A DNA stretch of 64,000 bases from Ruegeria marina (GTDB lineage Bacteria; Pseudomonadota; Alphaproteobacteria; Rhodobacterales; Rhodobacteraceae), in contig NZ_FMZV01000015.1 in assembly GCF_900101475.1 (NCBI RefSeq), positions 1 through 64,000 of the forward strand, given 5' to 3'. Positions 34,564 to 42,965 of this stretch are shown one piece after another. Each line of letters opens with the position of its first letter. Within the stretch, counting starts at the first letter, position 1. The notes beneath the pieces are model-generated. The model did no database searches. It was given only the letters and a program-made list of their open reading frames with translations, and was not told where the DNA came from. A program made the position numbers and the translations under genes.

Positions 34564-36804
34564 ATGGCCAATATCGGAAAGATCGTCCGCCGCACCTTCC
34601 TTGTCGGGTCCGCCGCCATTGTCGGCGGGGTCGCCTTCGGCGCCTACTACCTGTCCCGTCCGGCGCCCAACCCCCTGACGCCCGGACCGGGGCAAGCCGC
34701 CCTGAATCCCTTCGTGCTGATCGACGCCGAAGGCATAACGCTTTTTGCCCCGCGTGCCGAAATGGGCCAGGGCGTGCATACGACCTGGGCAGCGCTGATC
34801 GCGGAAGAACTGGATGTCGAACTCGACCAGGTCAGGGTCCTGCACGGGCCGGCGGCCGCGGCATATTACAACACGGCCTTGTTGGGCGAGGCCCTGCCGG
34901 GCAAGGGCTACGACCAGTCGAACTTCATGCACAGCCTGGCCGAAGCCGCCGGCGTGGTTGGAAAAGTCCTCGGCATGCAGGTCACCGGCGGTTCGACGTC
35001 GATGGTGGACGGGTTCGAGCGGATGCGTGAAGCAGGCGCTGCCGCCCGCGAAACCTTGAAAGAGGCGGCGGCCCAAAGGCTCGGCGTGCCGCGTGACCGG
35101 CTGAGCACGAAAGGCGGCAAGGTCATCGCACCCGACGGAACCGAGATCGGCTACACGGAACTCGCCGAAGAGGCGGCCCGGATCGACCCGGTCGAAGGCG
35201 CACTGCGCAGCCCCTCCGACTGGCGGTTGCTGGGCCGCAACCTGCCGCGTGTCGACATGGTGGCCAAAGCCACCGGCACAGCAGAATTCGGGATCGACAT
35301 TCGCCTGCCGGGCATGAAATTCGCCAGCCTGCGCATGTCCCCGCGACTTGGGGCCGGCATGAAATCCTTTGACGACAGCGCGGCCAGGACAATGCCGGGC
35401 GTCGAACGGGTCATCGACCTCGGCACTGGCGTTGCCGTGGTGGCCAACAACACCTGGCTCGCCATGCAGGCACTGGACGCCATCGAGATCGACTGGGAAG
35501 ACGCGCCCTATCCCCCCGAAACGGATCAGATTTTTGCCGCGATCGCTGCCGCCCTGGATGGTGAGCCGAACTCGACCATGCGCGATGATGGCGACGTGGA
35601 GAGCCTGCCCGCAGGTGCGACCCTAGTCGAGGCGGAGTACACCGTACCCTACCTTGCCCACGCAACGATGGAACCGATGAACACGACCGCGCTCCATACC
35701 GGAGACCGGCTGGAACTCTGGTCCGGCAACCAGGCGCCGCTCCTGGTACAGAAGCACAGCGCCGAGGCCGTCGGCCTGGATCCCGAACAGGTCGAGGTTC
35801 ACACACCTTATTTGGGTGGCGGGTTCGGTCGCCGCGGCGAGGTGGATTTCGCGGTCCTGGCTGCGCGGGTTGCCCGCGAGATGCAGGGAACGCCGGTTCA
35901 GCTTACCTGGTCGCGCGAAGAGGACATGCGGCACGACTTCTACCGCCCCGGCGCTGTTGCACGCCTGCGCGGCGCCGTTCAGGACGGCAAGCCGGTGCTG
36001 GTGGACGGTTCGATTGCCGCACAATCCTGCGCACAGCAGGCCATGGGCCGCTGGCTGGGGATGGCGATGGGCGGACCCGACAAGGCCACTGTCGATGGCG
36101 CGTTCAACGCCCCGTATGCCATACCCAACTTCCGCATTCGCGGTTATCTGGCCGATCTCCAGGTGCCCGTCGGATTCTGGCGTTCGGTCGGAGCGTCGAT
36201 CAACGGGTTCGTGTTCGACACGTTCATGGATGAATTGGCCCATGCCGCCGGGCGTGATCCGCTCGATTTCCGACTGGAACTCGCGCAGGCCGAATGGGCG
36301 CCCGCCGCCGCCGTGCTGGAGGCCGTGCGCGACATGTCGGGCTGGACAGGAAAGACGCCGGATGGCATCGGCCGCGGTGTGGCCTTTACCTATTCCTTCG
36401 GTACACCGGTCGCCCAGGTGGTCGAAGTCCACCAGCAGAATGACGGCATCCGCATTGCAAAGGCCTGGATCGCGGCCGACGTCGGCCTGGCGCTGGATCC
36501 GGGCACGGTCGAGGCGCAACTGGTCGGCGGCATGATCTATGGCCTGTCGGCGGCCTGTTTCGGCAAGATCACCTTTTCGGGCGGCGAAGTCGAACAGATG
36601 AACTTTCCCGACTACGACGCCTTGCGCATCCACAACACACCAGAATTCGACGTTCGCGTTCTCGAAACGAAGCATCGGCTCAGTGGCATCGGCGAGCCCG
36701 GAACACCGCCTTCGATGCCGGCCCTCGGCAATGCCCTGTTCGATCTTACCGGCAGACGGGCCCGCAGCCTGCCGCTGTCCGAGCACTTCGATCTTCTGAC
36801 GTGA
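34564..36804 (+). CDS. Molybdopterin-binding subunit of xanthine dehydrogenase-family hydroxylase (isoquinoline 1-oxidoreductase beta-like)
   Basis: 746 aa. Twin-arginine leader VRRTFLVGSAAIVGGVAFGA, so it is exported folded and probably membrane-anchored, facing the periplasm. Molybdenum-cofactor motifs: AEMGQGVHTTWAALIAEEL near residue 65, YLGGGFGRRGEVDF near 420, and the catalytic glutamate in GIGEPGTPPSMPA near 705. There is no FAD subunit gene, as in the isoquinoline/aldehyde oxidoreductase branch, where electrons pass to a cytochrome. Oxidises aldehydes or N-heterocycles; specificity unknown. Ends in a hairpin at 36828. Confidence 0.92.
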   Translation: MANIGKIVRRTFLVGSAAIVGGVAFGAYYLSRPAPNPLTPGPGQAALNPFVLIDAEGITLFAPRAEMGQGVHTTWAALIAEELDVELDQVRVLHGPAAAAYYNTALLGEALPGKGYDQSNFMHSLAEAAGVVGKVLGMQVTGGSTSMVDGFERMREAGAAARETLKEAAAQRLGVPRDRLSTKGGKVIAPDGTEIGYTELAEEAARIDPVEGALRSPSDWRLLGRNLPRVDMVAKATGTAEFGIDIRLPGMKFASLRMSPRLGAGMKSFDDSAARTMPGVERVIDLGTGVAVVANNTWLAMQALDAIEIDWEDAPYPPETDQIFAAIAAALDGEPNSTMRDDGDVESLPAGATLVEAEYTVPYLAHATMEPMNTTALHTGDRLELWSGNQAPLLVQKHSAEAVGLDPEQVEVHTPYLGGGFGRRGEVDFAVLAARVAREMQGTPVQLTWSREEDMRHDFYRPGAVARLRGAVQDGKPVLVDGSIAAQSCAQQAMGRWLGMAMGGPDKATVDGAFNAPYAIPNFRIRGYLADLQVPVGFWRSVGASINGFVFDTFMDELAHAAGRDPLDFRLELAQAEWAPAAAVLEAVRDMSGWTGKTPDGIGRGVAFTYSFGTPVAQVVEVHQQNDGIRIAKAWIAADVGLALDPGTVEAQLVGGMIYGLSAACFGKITFSGGEVEQMNFPDYDALRIHNTPEFDVRVLETKHRLSGIGEPGTPPSMPALGNALFDLTGRRARSLPLSEHFDLLT

Positions 36805-36827
36805 ACCGGCCTCAACCGTATCGGCAA

Positions 36828-36847
36828 CCCGCGCCAACCGGCGCGGG
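36828..36847 (+). terminator. Hairpin after the molybdenum hydroxylase operon
   Basis: CCCGCGCC, loop AACC, GGCGCGGG, a perfect 8-bp stem 23 bases after the stop. No T-run directly follows, so moderate support only. Confidence 0.5.
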
Positions 36848-36909
36848 CCTGCCGTTCACAAAAACGACACAAATGTTTCCCGATCGGCCCCAATCCAACC
36901 GCTGTGTTG

Positions 36910-36938
36910 CCACTGTCGTCATCTAGGGACGACACTGG
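36910..36938. promoter_or_regulatory. Inverted repeat upstream of the RTX-Hint gene
   Basis: Arms CCACTGTCGTC (36910-36920) and GACGACACTGG (36928-36938) match at 10 of 11 positions around a seven-base centre. It lies 75 bp before the RTX-Hint start codon and is a candidate operator. Confidence 0.45.
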
Positions 36939-37012
36939 CGGAACAGGCATGTCCCCCTCCCGCCCCAGAAGCAATGAGATTTCAGCGCAGAAACGCGCGG
37001 AAGGTGGAACAC

Positions 37013-39172
37013 ATGCCCAGTGGTTATCTTGTAACCCTCGGGGTCGATCAGGACCTGTCGCTCGCAGCCAGTATCGGCGGCGCCCTGGTCAATTTCACTA
37101 CTGCGGAACTGATCGGCTCCGGCGAATGGGCGTGGTCGGGAACCTTCGGCGGGACAACCTACAACAACCAACTGGAAACCGGCCAATACTTTCAGGCGAC
37201 GGATGGGAACCTGTACTTCGTGCCGGACCTGGGACCGGTCAGCACCTTGTCCGAAGCCCAAGCCGTGTCCGCCCCCTACTTTTCACCTTTCAACAAGGTT
37301 CAGGGCACCAGCAACGACGACCTGATCGACGATACCTATGCCGACAACAACGGCAACTCGGTCGACAGCGGGCAAGGATCCGGCCCCGACGGCAACGGCG
37401 ATCAGGTCTTTGCCGGCCAGGGAAACGACACCGTCGACGCCGGGTTGGGCGATGATCTGGTCTATGGTGGCTCAGGGAATGATGACATCCAGGGCGGCGA
37501 CGGAGATGATCTCCTGTATGGCGACGGTCAGGGCAGCAGCACCGAATCCCTGAACTGGTTCGCCGAAGGCACTGACGGCACCGACCTTTCCGGCGGCTTT
37601 ACCCAGACGACCGGCAGCATGAATGTAAGCGTCAGCTTTACTGACGACGGCAACAACAGACCCGTTTTCGAGGTGGATACGGCTCAGGAAACCTATGTTG
37701 ACAGCGGTGACATACAATCGGAATTCTCATCCCTCTACCTCGCGGGCCAGGGTCGGGGAGCAACCTCGACAACCCGGATAGAGTTCTCGGCCCGCTCCGA
37801 CTTCGATGTCGCAGGCGAAGTCGAGAACGTCATGTTCCGCATCAACGACATCGACTGGGCCAGCCGCAACCATCGCGACATACTCGAGATCAATGCCTAT
37901 GACGCCAACGGCAACCCGGTCGCCGTCACCCTGACCCCCACGGGAGCCGGCACAAATCCCGACACGGTATCCGGCAACACGATCACAGCCGGCGACCAGT
38001 CCGACAGTGCACTGGATGAATCCGGGTCGGTTCTGGTCGAGATTGCCGGGCCGGTACAGTCCATTGAAATCATCTACTCAAACGCGCTCAGCGGCACCCA
38101 GGCCGTCTGGATCAGCGATGTCTACTTTGACACCCGCACTCTGCCGGACGGGAACGACACGATCGATGGCGGCCTTGGCAATGACACGATCGACGGCCAG
38201 GGTGGCGACGACTCGCTTCTGGGTGGCGAAGGCGACGACGAACTCAGCGGCAATGACGGATCCGACACTCTCTCGGGCGGCGCGGGTAATGACCTGCTGT
38301 CTGGCGGCGAAGGGCCAGACCTGATCTTCGGCGACGGCGGTCAGGATACGATTTCAGTGTCCCACGGCGACACTGTCCATGGTGGCGATAACGACGATTT
38401 GTTCGTTTTGACCGATCTGGGGGAAGCCGGTGGCGGCAGTATCGAGATCGTTGGCGGTGAAAGCGACGAAACTGGTGGTGACACTCTCGACCTTGGCGGG
38501 GTCGTCAACCTTGGCACCATCAACCTGACGACAAATCTACTTGGTGAAAAGGCGGGCACAGTCGAACTTCTTGACGGCACGCTGGTCACGTTTTCAAACA
38601 TCGAAAGCATCATCTGCTTCACGCCCGGCACGCTGATCGCGACCGCGCACGGGCAGCGCCGCATCGAAACGCTGAGCCCGGGCGAACTGATCGTGACCCG
38701 CGACAACGGTTTGCAGCCGCTACGCTGGATCGGCAGCCGAACCGTGGCGGCCCAGGGCAGGCACGCACCGGTTCAACTTGACCCGGCCCTGTTGCAGGGC
38801 GCAAGCGCGCCGCTGCTGGTGTCCCCGCAACACCGGATGCTGTGGACGGGATCGCGCGCCCAGATGTATTTCGGCGAACCCGAAGTCCTGATCGCGGCCA
38901 GCCACCTGCTGGAAAATCCCGCCGCCCGGCGGGTCGAGGGCGGGCAGGTCACTTACATCCACCTGATGCTGGACCGCCACGAGATCATCTATGCCAACGA
39001 TGCCGCGACCGAGAGCTTCTTTCCCGGCGACGAAGCCCTCGCCGCGCTTTGCGACCGCGCCCGGGACGAGATGTTCCAGCTCTTTCCGGAACTGCGCAGC
39101 CATCAGGGCGGATTCGGCGACACCGCACGATTGTGCCTGAAGGCGCACGAAGCCAGACTCCTGGCCGCCTGA
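37013..39172 (+). CDS. RTX calcium-binding repeat protein with C-terminal Hint domain
   Basis: 719 aa. No classical N-terminal signal. Two blocks of glycine-aspartate nonapeptides occur: about residues 136-175 (GQGNDTVDAGLGDDLVYGG) and 378-450 (GGLGNDTIDGQGGDDSLLGG). They flank a beta-rich domain of about 200 residues. From Cys535 (ICFTPGTLIATAHGQRRIET) runs a Hint domain (Hint_2 type of Alphaproteobacteria), with RWIGSRTV and VSPQHRMLW following; the Cys is the likely self-splicing or self-cleaving nucleophile. RTX proteins usually leave by type I secretion; no transporter is adjacent. Could be an extracellular or surface protein matured by cleavage before Cys535. Start set by AAGGTGGA. Confidence 0.88.
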   Translation: MPSGYLVTLGVDQDLSLAASIGGALVNFTTAELIGSGEWAWSGTFGGTTYNNQLETGQYFQATDGNLYFVPDLGPVSTLSEAQAVSAPYFSPFNKVQGTSNDDLIDDTYADNNGNSVDSGQGSGPDGNGDQVFAGQGNDTVDAGLGDDLVYGGSGNDDIQGGDGDDLLYGDGQGSSTESLNWFAEGTDGTDLSGGFTQTTGSMNVSVSFTDDGNNRPVFEVDTAQETYVDSGDIQSEFSSLYLAGQGRGATSTTRIEFSARSDFDVAGEVENVMFRINDIDWASRNHRDILEINAYDANGNPVAVTLTPTGAGTNPDTVSGNTITAGDQSDSALDESGSVLVEIAGPVQSIEIIYSNALSGTQAVWISDVYFDTRTLPDGNDTIDGGLGNDTIDGQGGDDSLLGGEGDDELSGNDGSDTLSGGAGNDLLSGGEGPDLIFGDGGQDTISVSHGDTVHGGDNDDLFVLTDLGEAGGGSIEIVGGESDETGGDTLDLGGVVNLGTINLTTNLLGEKAGTVELLDGTLVTFSNIESIICFTPGTLIATAHGQRRIETLSPGELIVTRDNGLQPLRWIGSRTVAAQGRHAPVQLDPALLQGASAPLLVSPQHRMLWTGSRAQMYFGEPEVLIAASHLLENPAARRVEGGQVTYIHLMLDRHEIIYANDAATESFFPGDEALAALCDRARDEMFQLFPELRSHQGGFGDTARLCLKAHEARLLAA

Positions 39173-39182
39173 TACGCCGCTG

Positions 39183-39962
39183 TCAGGCCGACCTCTGCAC
39201 CAACGGCACGGCCCGCCCGGCCGCCCATGCGCGCACCGCCTCGCCAAATGCCGTGAAAAGGGGGCGCGAAACCGGGTCGTTCGCCGCATCCCATTCCGGG
39301 TGCCACTGAACCGACAGGGTAAAGCCCGGAGCATCCTTCACATAGATCGCCTCGGGCGTACCATCGGGTGCCACGCCATCGACGACCACGCGACATCCCG
39401 GGCACTTGATCCCCTGTCCGTGCAGGGTGTTGGTCATCACTTCCGTCGCGCCGAACAGACGATTGAACACCCCGCCTTCAGTCACCGTAACCACGTGGCG
39501 CAGGGCAAATTTCTCCTCGAGCGTCCCGTCCGGCGGCATCCGGTGGTTCATTCGCCCCGGCAAGTCGCGGATCTCGGGATGCAACGTGCCGCCCAAGGCG
39601 ACATTGACCTCCTGGAAACCGCGGCAGATGCCCAGAAACGGCTGCCCCCGCGCAACGCAGGCCCGTACCAGCGGCAGCGTGATCGCATCGCGCGCCCGGT
39701 CGAACTGGCCATGCGCCTCGGTTGCGTCCTCGCCATATTCAGCCGGATGCACATTGGGCCGGCCACCGGTCAGCAGAAATCCGTCACAGGTTTCCAGAAG
39801 CTCCTCGACCGAGACAAACCGGGGATCGGCAGGGATCAGCAGCGGCAGGCAACCCGCCACATTCGCCACGGCGTCGGAATTCATCGTCCCGCCCGCATGG
39901 GTCGGATACTGATCGTTGATGAGATAGGAGTTTCCGATGATCCCGACGACAGGCCGCGCCAT
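39183..39962 (-). CDS. Gamma-glutamyl-gamma-aminobutyrate hydrolase-like class I amidotransferase
   Basis: 259 aa, family of PuuD. Visible: LLETCDGFLLTGGRPNVHP, the nucleophile elbow FLGICRGFQEVNVALGG with the catalytic Cys, and the His-Glu pair in VQWHPEWDA. Hydrolyses gamma-glutamyl amides, typically in polyamine (putrescine) breakdown; no other polyamine genes are adjacent. Start at 39962 chosen for GAGGGGAAAC. Convergent with the RTX-Hint gene, 10 bp between stops. Confidence 0.9.
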   Translation of the reverse strand: MARPVVGIIGNSYLINDQYPTHAGGTMNSDAVANVAGCLPLLIPADPRFVSVEELLETCDGFLLTGGRPNVHPAEYGEDATEAHGQFDRARDAITLPLVRACVARGQPFLGICRGFQEVNVALGGTLHPEIRDLPGRMNHRMPPDGTLEEKFALRHVVTVTEGGVFNRLFGATEVMTNTLHGQGIKCPGCRVVVDGVAPDGTPEAIYVKDAPGFTLSVQWHPEWDAANDPVSRPLFTAFGEAVRAWAAGRAVPLVQRSA

Positions 39963-40084
39963 GTTTCCCCTCTTGTCACATGCGTGACACACAGGTTATC
40001 CCGCCGCCTGTCGACCCGCAACATCAATGGCGGAACTACAGGGGCGCAAGCCCCTGTTCAAATGCGCACATTCGCTGCAATGCC

Positions 40085-40510
40085 TCAGATTTCACCGGTA
40101 AGCCCGGCAGCCTCGATCCCAGCCATCGCCGCGATGGCGTCATTGTCCGAGGTATCGCCGGTCACGCCCACGGCTCCGATCACGGCACCCTTCTTGTCGC
40201 GGACCAGCACACCGCCCGGCACCGGGATCACCTTGCCGCCGTAGACGCCATTGACCGCCGCCATGAAATAGGCCTGCGCCTCGGCCCGCGCCATCTGCGC
40301 CGTGCCGGCCATGCCCAGCATGACGGAGCCATAGGCCTTGCCCTGCGCGATGCCGAAACGGCCCGGCGATGCCCCGTCCTCGCGCTCGAATGCGATCACA
40401 TGGCCTCCGGCATCCAGCACCACCACCGACAGCGGCTTGAGCTGCATCTCGCGCCCTTTTTCGAGTGCCTTGCGAATGATCACCCGCGCGCGTCGCAAAC
40501 TGATTGCCAT
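40085..40510 (-). CDS. glcG: GlcG/HbpS family heme-binding-like protein
   Basis: 141 aa, single-domain protein starting MAISLRRARVIIRKALEKG. Family features: LSVVVLDAGGHVIAFEREDG and GKVIPVPGGVLVRDKKGAVIGAVGVTG. In enterobacteria the homologue lies in the glycolate operon; here too it is directly downstream of malate synthase G on the same strand (86 bp apart, with a repeat and a hairpin between). Biochemical role of GlcG is not settled; members may bind heme or corrinoid-like ligands. Confidence 0.88.
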   Translation of the reverse strand: MAISLRRARVIIRKALEKGREMQLKPLSVVVLDAGGHVIAFEREDGASPGRFGIAQGKAYGSVMLGMAGTAQMARAEAQAYFMAAVNGVYGGKVIPVPGGVLVRDKKGAVIGAVGVTGDTSDNDAIAAMAGIEAAGLTGEI

Positions 40511-40523
40511 CTTTTCGCTCCCT

Positions 40524-40547
40524 GTTTCTTTCTGGTCAAAAATACTC
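40524..40547 (+). repeat. Dispersed 24-nt intergenic repeat, copy 3
   Basis: Starts GTTTCTTTCTGGTC (one change from the GC-starting copies), variable pair AA, then AAATACTC. Antisense to the flanking glcB and glcG genes and just upstream of the glcG start, the same placement as copy 1. Confidence 0.85.
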
Positions 40548-40551
40548 TCGG

Positions 40552-40585
40552 GGGAGCGCGAGGGGGCAGACAGCCCCCTCGCTCC
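40552..40585. terminator. Long GC-rich hairpin between glcB and glcG
   Basis: CGAGGGGGC, loop AGACA, GCCCCCTCG, extended outward by GGGAGC/GCTCCC with a small bulge. It could attenuate transcription from glcB into glcG. The same hairpin stands beside repeat copies at 10662 and 51751. Confidence 0.5.
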
Positions 40586-40596
40586 CGCATCCTCGA

Positions 40597-42744
40597 TCAC
40601 GCTCCGAGGCTGGCCTTCAGCTCCAACCGCCGCGCATGCAACACCGGCTCGGTATAGCCCGAAGGCTGCACCCGCCCCTTGAACACCAGATCGCAGGCCG
40701 CCTGAAAGGCGATGCCGTCGAACCCCGGCGCCATCGGGCGATAGGCCGGGTCGTCCGCGTTCTGGCCATCCACCACCTCGGCCATCTTGCGCATCGCGGC
40801 CATGACCTCCTGCGCGTCGACCACGCCATGATGCAGCCAGTTGGCGACATGCTGGGCCGAGATGCGGCAGGTGGCGCGGTCCTCCATCAGGCCGACGTTG
40901 TTGATGTCGGGCACCTTGGAACAGCCCACACCCTGGTCGACCCAGCGCACGACATAGCCCAGGATGCCCTGCGCATTGTTCTCGACCTCGCGGCGGATCT
41001 GCTCGGGCGACCACTTGCGGAAACTGGCCAGCGGGATTTCCAGGATGCCATCCACATGCGCCCGCCGCCCGCCGGCTTTGAGCGCCTTTTGTACCGCAAA
41101 GACATCGACCTTGTGATAGTGCAGTGCATGCAGGGTGGCTGCCGTGGGGCTCGGCACCCAGGCGCAGTTTGCCCCGGCCTTGGGATGTTCGATCTTGGTC
41201 TCGATCATCGCCGCCATCTTGTCCGGCATCGCCCACATGCCCTTGCCGATCTGCGCCTTGCCCGACAGGCCGCATTCCAGGCCAATATCGACATTGAGGT
41301 TCTCGTAGGCGGTGATCCAGGACTTGCGCTTGATGAAATCCTTGCGGCTGAACGGCCCCGCCTCCATGGACGTGTGGATCTCGTCGCCGGTGCGGTCAAG
41401 GAAGCCGGTGTTGATGAAACAGACACGCGACTTCGCCGCGCGGATGCATTCCTTGAGGTTGACGCTGGTGCGCCGCTCCTCGTCCATGATGCCGATCTTC
41501 ACCGTATTGCGCGGCAGCCCGAGAATATCCTCGACCATGTCGAAGATCTCGACGGCAAAGGCCACCTCTTCCGGCCCGTGCATCTTGGGCTTGACCACAT
41601 AGACCGAGCCCTTGACCGAGTTGCCGCCGTCGCGTTTCAGGTCATGCATGGCAATCAGCGTGGTGCAGAGCGCGTCCATCAGACCCTCACCGATCTCGCC
41701 ACCTTCGCCGTCCAGCACCGCCGGGTTGGTCATCAGGTGACCGACATTGCGCACCAGCATCAGCGCCCGGCCCTTGACCGTCAGGTCAGAGCCGTCCGGC
41801 GCGGTATAGCTGCGGTCGGCATTGAGGGCGCGGGTAAAGGTTCCGCCGCCCTTGCTGACCTCCTCGGTCAGGTCGCCGCGCATCAGGCCCAGCCAGTTGG
41901 AATAGGCCAGGACCTTGTCCTCGGCATCGACACAGGCGACCGAGTCCTCGCAATCCATGATGGCTGAAACGGCACTTTCCAACACGACATCGGCCAGTCC
42001 GGCCTGGTCGCGGCTGCCCACCGGATGCGTCCGGTCGAACACCAGTTCCACATGCAGGCCGTTGTTGCGCAACAGTACTGCGGAAGGTGCCTTGGGATGG
42101 CCGCGGAAGCCCACGAATTTCTCGGGGCTGACCAGCGGCTGGTCGTCGACCAGCAGAGCCCCTTCATGCACGTAATAGCGGCGCGCATCCGCATGGCTGG
42201 TGCCCTTGATCGGAAAGGCCTCGTCCAGGAACACCCGTGCCCGCGCCACGACCCGTGCGCCGCGGCCACGGTCGTAACCACCCGCCGGGGCCGGACCACC
42301 CATCGCGTCCGTACCGTAGAAAGCGTCATACAGGCTGCCCCAACGCGCATTGGCAGCGTTCAGCGCATAGCGCGCGTTGGTGATCGGAACCACGAGTTGC
42401 GGTCCCGGAACGGTCGCGATCTCCGGATCGACATTCGCCGTTTCGATCTCGAATGCCTCGCCTTCGGGCAGAAGATAACCGATTTCGCTCAGGAACGTCT
42501 TGTAGGCTTCGTGATCATGCGGCTGGTCGCGATGCGCTATGTGCCAGTCGTCGATCCGGGCCTGAAGCTCTTCGCGCCGGGCCAGCAGCGCCCGGTTCTT
42601 CGGCCCCAGTTCGGCCACCATCCGGAAGAGACCCGCCCAGAAGCTTTCCGCCTCGACCCCGGTTCCGGGCAAGGCCCGCTCTTCGATGAAGGCGGCCAGT
42701 TCATCCGCCACCTGCAACCCGTTTCGATCAACCCTGCCCGTCAT
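40597..42744 (-). CDS. glcB: Malate synthase G
   Basis: Condenses glyoxylate with acetyl-CoA to malate. 715 aa, the monomeric G isoform. Landmarks: [19 protein letters not shown] near residue 125, [15 protein letters not shown] near 270, the catalytic region [19 protein letters not shown] near 335 and [19 protein letters not shown] near 390, and the C-terminal [11 protein letters not shown] helix. Monocistronic start at 42744 with a 221-bp divergent region shared with pepN. Expected to be induced by glycolate, acetate or other C2 sources. Confidence 0.97.
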   Translation of the reverse strand: MTGRVDRNGLQVADELAAFIEERALPGTGVEAESFWAGLFRMVAELGPKNRALLARREELQARIDDWHIAHRDQPHDHEAYKTFLSEIGYLLPEGEAFEIETANVDPEIATVPGPQLVVPITNARYALNAANARWGSLYDAFYGTDAMGGPAPAGGYDRGRGARVVARARVFLDEAFPIKGTSHADARRYYVHEGALLVDDQPLVSPEKFVGFRGHPKAPSAVLLRNNGLHVELVFDRTHPVGSRDQAGLADVVLESAVSAIMDCEDSVACVDAEDKVLAYSNWLGLMRGDLTEEVSKGGGTFTRALNADRSYTAPDGSDLTVKGRALMLVRNVGHLMTNPAVLDGEGGEIGEGLMDALCTTLIAMHDLKRDGGNSVKGSVYVVKPKMHGPEEVAFAVEIFDMVEDILGLPRNTVKIGIMDEERRTSVNLKECIRAAKSRVCFINTGFLDRTGDEIHTSMEAGPFSRKDFIKRKSWITAYENLNVDIGLECGLSGKAQIGKGMWAMPDKMAAMIETKIEHPKAGANCAWVPSPTAATLHALHYHKVDVFAVQKALKAGGRRAHVDGILEIPLASFRKWSPEQIRREVENNAQGILGYVVRWVDQGVGCSKVPDINNVGLMEDRATCRISAQHVANWLHHGVVDAQEVMAAMRKMAEVVDGQNADDPAYRPMAPGFDGIAFQAACDLVFKGRVQPSGYTEPVLHARRLELKASLGA

Positions 42745-42965
42745 CCGAGTCTCCCGCCTGATAATTCGTGTACAACCGTATGCCGCTTCCAGTTAGAACG
42801 AAAGTTTCCGATACGCAACTTTTCGGTAAGTTTCTTTTACCAATTTTTTCGAATACTGTTTTTTGCCTTTTCGGAAAGCCACCCGCCAGCGCCCCGCGCG
42901 CCGCCTTGCACCCTCGCCCGGTTCTTCCTAACGTCGCGAACAATCCGCCACAGCCCGAGGTTCCC

